Assembly (NCBI GenBank): GCA_945878925.1
Contig: CAMDXE010000005.1
Coordinates: 1-44,232, forward strand
Reading direction: 5' to 3'
DNA length: 44,232 bases
Source: Chitinophaga pinensis
GTDB lineage: Bacteria; Bacteroidota; Bacteroidia; NS11-12g; UBA9320
Made by a program: the position numbers and the translations under genes. The notes beneath the pieces are model-generated. The model did not search any database. It saw only the letters and a list, made by a program, of their open reading frames with translations, and was not told the origin of the DNA. Below are positions 41,247 through 44,232 of the stretch, one piece after another (position 1 is the stretch's first letter; every line of letters starts with the position of its first letter).

Positions 41247-41945
41247 TTATTTCCTGCTTCCAAATAATCGGAGCAGTAAAAGAAACAAATTAATAAAATC
41301 GAGGTAAAGCGTTAAAGCGCCCATGATGGCTTCTTTTTTATCTTCGTCGGTTCCCTCGTTTCCTATAATATTCATTTCCTTTATTTTTTGAGTATCATAG
41401 GCTATAAGTCCTGTAAAAATAAGGATTCCGGCATAGGTGGTTATCCAATAGAGGGTTGAACTTTGCATAAAATAATTGACCAAGGATGCAATAATTAAGC
41501 CCACTAAGGCCATCATCATTATACGGCCAAAACTGGTTAAATCGGTTTTTGTAAAATATCCAATAATGCTCATTGTAGCAAAAGTACCTGCCGTAATAAA
41601 AAATGTAGAGGCAATGGAGCTCATGGTATATATTATAAATATCATTGAAAATACAAATCCGGTGACCATGGAGTATAAGATAAATGCGCCTATGGCTACA
41701 TTGGCCGACATTTTGTTGATGCGCGCCGAAAGAAAAATTACCAAACCTATTTGAATTCCAAAAAGTATCCAAAATCCATAACTGTTCGAAAAAATCAAAC
41801 CCCAAATCAACGGACTTTGAGCCGAATAAAACGCTACTACTCCTGTAAGCGCCAGGGCAAATGCCATCCAGCCATATACTTTGGTAATAAATCGAGATTG
41901 TTCGCTAAGGCTTTGTTCGTCGTATAAATGTAAATCGTTGTTCAT
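41247..41945 (-). CDS. Bax inhibitor-1/YccA family membrane protein
   Basis: 232 residues with seven hydrophobic helices. After a polar start (residues 1-20, EQSLSEQSRFITKVYGWMAFA) come GVVAFYSAQSPLIWGLIF, IGLVIFLSARINKMSANVAIG, TGFVFSMIFIIYTMSSIASTF and ITTYAGILIFTGLIAYDTQKIKEM, the BI-1 signature with the late AYDTQ. BsYetJ-like members are pH-sensitive calcium leak channels; E. coli YccA modulates FtsH. Which applies here cannot be told. Single gene. Confidence 0.9.
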   Translation of the reverse strand: MNNDLHLYDEQSLSEQSRFITKVYGWMAFALALTGVVAFYSAQSPLIWGLIFSNSYGFWILFGIQIGLVIFLSARINKMSANVAIGAFILYSMVTGFVFSMIFIIYTMSSIASTFFITAGTFATMSIIGYFTKTDLTSFGRIMMMALVGLIIASLVNYFMQSSTLYWITTYAGILIFTGLIAYDTQKIKEMNIIGNEGTDEDKKEAIMGALTLYLDFINLFLLLLRLFGSRK

Positions 41946-42102
41946 TTTAATAGTTTTTGATACGCAAATTAAACGGAAGTTTTTTAATTGTAATAATAGT
42001 TTTTAAAATTTTTGACGACAAGACTCAAAAATTCGAAAAAAACAATTTGAGTATTCAATTTTTTATGAAATAGTGTAGCTTGCGACTTATAATAATGAGC
42101 AA

Positions 42103-42588
42103 TTGGCAAAACCCAAACTTAACATTATAGGATCAACCGATTGTATTGATTTTGTAGAGGCTGATATCGAAAATTTGCCTTGTAAAATTGATACAGGAGC
42201 TGCTATTTCGGCTATTGATGCACATAGAATTCGAATCATAGAAAAAAATGGAGTAGAGCATTTAGCCTTCAAACTGTTGTACAAAAAGCATCCACAGTTT
42301 AAGAATAAGGAAATTGTTACTTCTAAATTTACCGAAAAACGTATTAAAAACAGTTTTGGTGTGGCCGAAAATCGCTATTTGGTAAAATTAAAAATTAAGG
42401 TGCTTGATAAAATTTATAATACATCCTTCACCCTAACCAATCGTCAGCAAATGGCTTATCCCGTTTTGCTTGGAAAAAAATTTTTAAACGGAAAATTTTT
42501 GGTGGATGTATCCAAACATAATCTTTCGTTTAATGCCAAAAACGATGCATTTAGCGTGGCCAAACCAACTAAAAAAGTGCTTATGTAA
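42103..42588 (+). CDS. RimK-associated retropepsin-like zinc protease family protein
   Basis: 161 residues. The fold is that of the putative ATP-dependent zinc protease family (PF05618 type): CKIDTGAAISAIDAHRIRII carries the retropepsin-like DTGA, and NRQQMAYPVLLGKKFLNGKFLVDV is the second conserved block. In pseudomonads a gene of this family lies in the rimABK operon and influences RimK. Start set at TTG 42103, since the nearby ATG (42095) is out of frame. It precedes rimK by 53 bp and is surely functionally linked. Confidence 0.8.
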   Translation: MAKPKLNIIGSTDCIDFVEADIENLPCKIDTGAAISAIDAHRIRIIEKNGVEHLAFKLLYKKHPQFKNKEIVTSKFTEKRIKNSFGVAENRYLVKLKIKVLDKIYNTSFTLTNRQQMAYPVLLGKKFLNGKFLVDVSKHNLSFNAKNDAFSVAKPTKKVLM

Positions 42589-42641
42589 TACACACTAACA
42601 TTGATAACACTAAGCTATAAACAACAAACAACTAAAAAACT

Positions 42642-43544
42642 ATGAATATTGGTATTTTATCTCGAAACGGCAACTTGGTTTCTACACGTCGCTTGCTTGA
42701 AGCGGCCATGGAAAGAGGCCACGATGCAAGGGTCATAAATTTTACAAAATGCTACGTTTCCATTGAGCATTTTAATTCAAAAATATTTTTAGGCGATCAC
42801 GAATTAGAGCCTTTGGATGCTATTATACCAAGAATTGGGGCATCGGTTACGTTTTATGGAGCTAATATTATTCGACAATTTGAAGTAAAAAAAATATTTA
42901 CAACCACCACATCCGTAGGGTTGATGCGCAGCCGCGATAAATTGCGGAGTTTGCAAATATTGGCAAGTGCAAACGTTAACATCCCAAAAACGGCATTTGC
43001 AAAATATCCTGGAGACATTAAACATCTAATAAAAATTGTTGGGGGAGCCCCATTGGTTATAAAACTATTGGAAAGCACCCAAGGCAAAGGCGTGGTATTG
43101 GCCGAAACAAGCAAAGCGGCCGAATCGGTTATTGAAGCTTTTTATGATTTAGATGAAAATATTATTGTGCAAGAATTTATAAAAGAAGCCAAAGCCGAAG
43201 ATATACGTGCTTTTGTGGTGGATGGCGAAGTGGTGGGTGCTATGAAACGAAAAGGCGTTGAAGGAGAATTTAGAAGCAATTTGCACAAAGGAGGTTCCGC
43301 CTCTATTGTCGAACTTACCAAGGAAGAAGAAACTGCAGCGCTCGTGTCGGCAAAAGCAATGAATTTGGGCGTGGCAGGTGTTGATATGTTGCGTAGCGAA
43401 AGAGGCCCTCTCGTGATTGAAGTAAATTCATCGCCCGGCTTGGAAGGGATTGAAAAAGCAACCGGAAAAAACATAGCCGGCAAAATTATTGAATACGTAG
43501 AACGAAATTATAAAAAAGGGGCGCCTGACTTGAAACAAGGATAA
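42642..43544 (+). CDS. rimK: ATP-grasp ligase RimK
   Basis: 300 residues, the length of E. coli RimK. RimK adds glutamates to the C-terminus of ribosomal protein S6. The N-terminus [37 protein letters not shown], the ATP-grasp loop [30 protein letters not shown] and the metal-binding [18 protein letters not shown] are all present. It follows the retropepsin-like gene in the same direction. Some RimK-type enzymes use other acceptors, so the S6 role is by family. Confidence 0.92.
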   Translation: MNIGILSRNGNLVSTRRLLEAAMERGHDARVINFTKCYVSIEHFNSKIFLGDHELEPLDAIIPRIGASVTFYGANIIRQFEVKKIFTTTTSVGLMRSRDKLRSLQILASANVNIPKTAFAKYPGDIKHLIKIVGGAPLVIKLLESTQGKGVVLAETSKAAESVIEAFYDLDENIIVQEFIKEAKAEDIRAFVVDGEVVGAMKRKGVEGEFRSNLHKGGSASIVELTKEEETAALVSAKAMNLGVAGVDMLRSERGPLVIEVNSSPGLEGIEKATGKNIAGKIIEYVERNYKKGAPDLKQG

Positions 43545-43631
43545 GGGTTATTGTCCTAAGAAAAGAATTACCTTATTAAGATTTTTCGTGACTCAAAATG
43601 ACAAAATAGAAGCCATAATTTAAAATTAAAC

Positions 43632-44232
43632 ATGTCACATTTAACCGATAGCTACCGCCAATTTTTTATCGATTTGGCACCCAATAACCATTCCGAATGG
43701 TTTAACGCCAACAGAAAACGTTATGAGAATGACGTAAAAATACCTTTTAGAAACTTAGTAGCCGATCTTATTCCTCAGTTGGCAAAACTGGATAAGAACC
43801 TGATAGGCGTAAATCCTTCGGATTGTATTTTCAGAATAAACCGCGACATACGGTTTAGTAAAGATAAAACGCCATATAAACTCAATATGTCGGCTGCTAT
43901 AGCGCCAGGTGGTCGAAAAAACACAGCCTATCCGGGTTTTTATTTCGAAGCCACTCCCGAAGGAATTAATATTTATGCCGGCGTATATACCGCCGAAAAA
44001 GCACAAATAGACGCTATTCGACACCTAATAGCCACTAACCTAAAACCCTTTGAAACCTTAATTACAAACTCAAATTTTATTAACAAATTTGGCGGCCATA
44101 TTTTAGGCGAAAAGCAAATTCGACTATCGCCCGAACTGAAAACCGCCGCCGAAAAACAACCCCTCATCTATAACAAGCAGTTTTATTATAAAGCCGAAAT
44201 GGATGAAAGTTTTATTATCAAAGAAAACCTTA
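43632..44232 (+). CDS. DUF2461 domain protein (partial, runs off the window)
   Basis: At least 200 codons from the ATG at 43632 with no stop before the window end. It reads DSYRQFFIDLAPNNHSEWFN, DVKIPFRNLVADLIPQLAKLD, FRINRDIRFSKDKTPYKLNM and GFYFEATPEGINIYAGVY, the pattern of the DUF2461/TIGR02453 family, whose function is unknown. Family members are about 220-230 residues, so only the last 20-30 codons should be missing. Confidence 0.88.
   Translation, partial: MSHLTDSYRQFFIDLAPNNHSEWFNANRKRYENDVKIPFRNLVADLIPQLAKLDKNLIGVNPSDCIFRINRDIRFSKDKTPYKLNMSAAIAPGGRKNTAYPGFYFEATPEGINIYAGVYTAEKAQIDAIRHLIATNLKPFETLITNSNFINKFGGHILGEKQIRLSPELKTAAEKQPLIYNKQFYYKAEMDESFIIKENL

Overview
The window is a stretch of a low-GC Bacteroidota chromosome, probably Sphingobacteriales/Chitinophagales-like; the sequence does not allow a genus call. 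The signs are: promoters of the Bacteroidota type (a TAnnTTTG -7 box, often with a TTTG-like -33 box 18-23 nt upstream), almost no Shine-Dalgarno sequences, and family content typical of the phylum (BshA for bacillithiol, HscA, DUF2911, WbqC, head-GIN DUF2807, DUF2490, PorT-like barrels, a TPP-riboswitch-controlled TonB receptor). No rRNA, CRISPR array or intact insertion sequence was found.

Layout. 1-3.7 kb is an accessory junction: an excisionase-like HTH gene, a tRNA-Arg(CCT), integrase-arm-like CTCACAA repeats, a displaced 3' half of a second tRNA-Arg, a TM2-lipoprotein/DUF2752 pair, hairpin-rich spacer DNA, a DUF1016 (YhcG) PDDEXK nuclease gene carrying three perfect in-frame palindromes, and a 33-codon stub that looks like the start of a restriction-modification enzyme. 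3.7-35.7 kb is mostly chromosomal backbone. It holds the operon ldc(S66)-gtrA-folK-wbqC, a GH3 gene, a VOC protein, the operon eamA-yicC-gmk-nadD, DUF2911, a DUF4340-DjlA pair, trmB divergent from a glycosyltransferase, DUF3108, an outer-membrane barrel, NifU-C, an OmpA-like/coiled-coil pair, bshA, PagL-like and head-GIN proteins, a three-gene lipoprotein/DUF4836-like cluster, an HI0933-type flavoprotein, hscA with a PorT-like barrel, a TPR protein, and a TonB-dependent receptor under a THI-box riboswitch.

35.8-41.2 kb looks like an acquired module: a SulP anion transporter, an SPFH lipoprotein, a beta-carbonic anhydrase and a DUF2490 outer-membrane protein in one minus-strand cluster. A divergent TetR regulator faces it, with a clear operator between them that overlaps the sulP promoter. 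A degraded frame lies downstream, and a scar resembling the 3' end of sulP sits between the SPFH and anhydrase genes. The content suggests regulated bicarbonate/CO2 handling. 41.2-44.2 kb returns to backbone: a BI-1 family membrane protein, the retropepsin-like zinc protease/RimK pair, and a DUF2461 gene cut by the window end.

Most genes are ordinary. The points that deserve attention are the palindromes inside the DUF1016 gene, the tRNA-Arg recombination scar, the riboswitch leader with a possible anti-P1 hairpin, the TetR operator and the sulP scar, and several (near-)leaderless promoters, the clearest being the overlapping trmB/glycosyltransferase pair.
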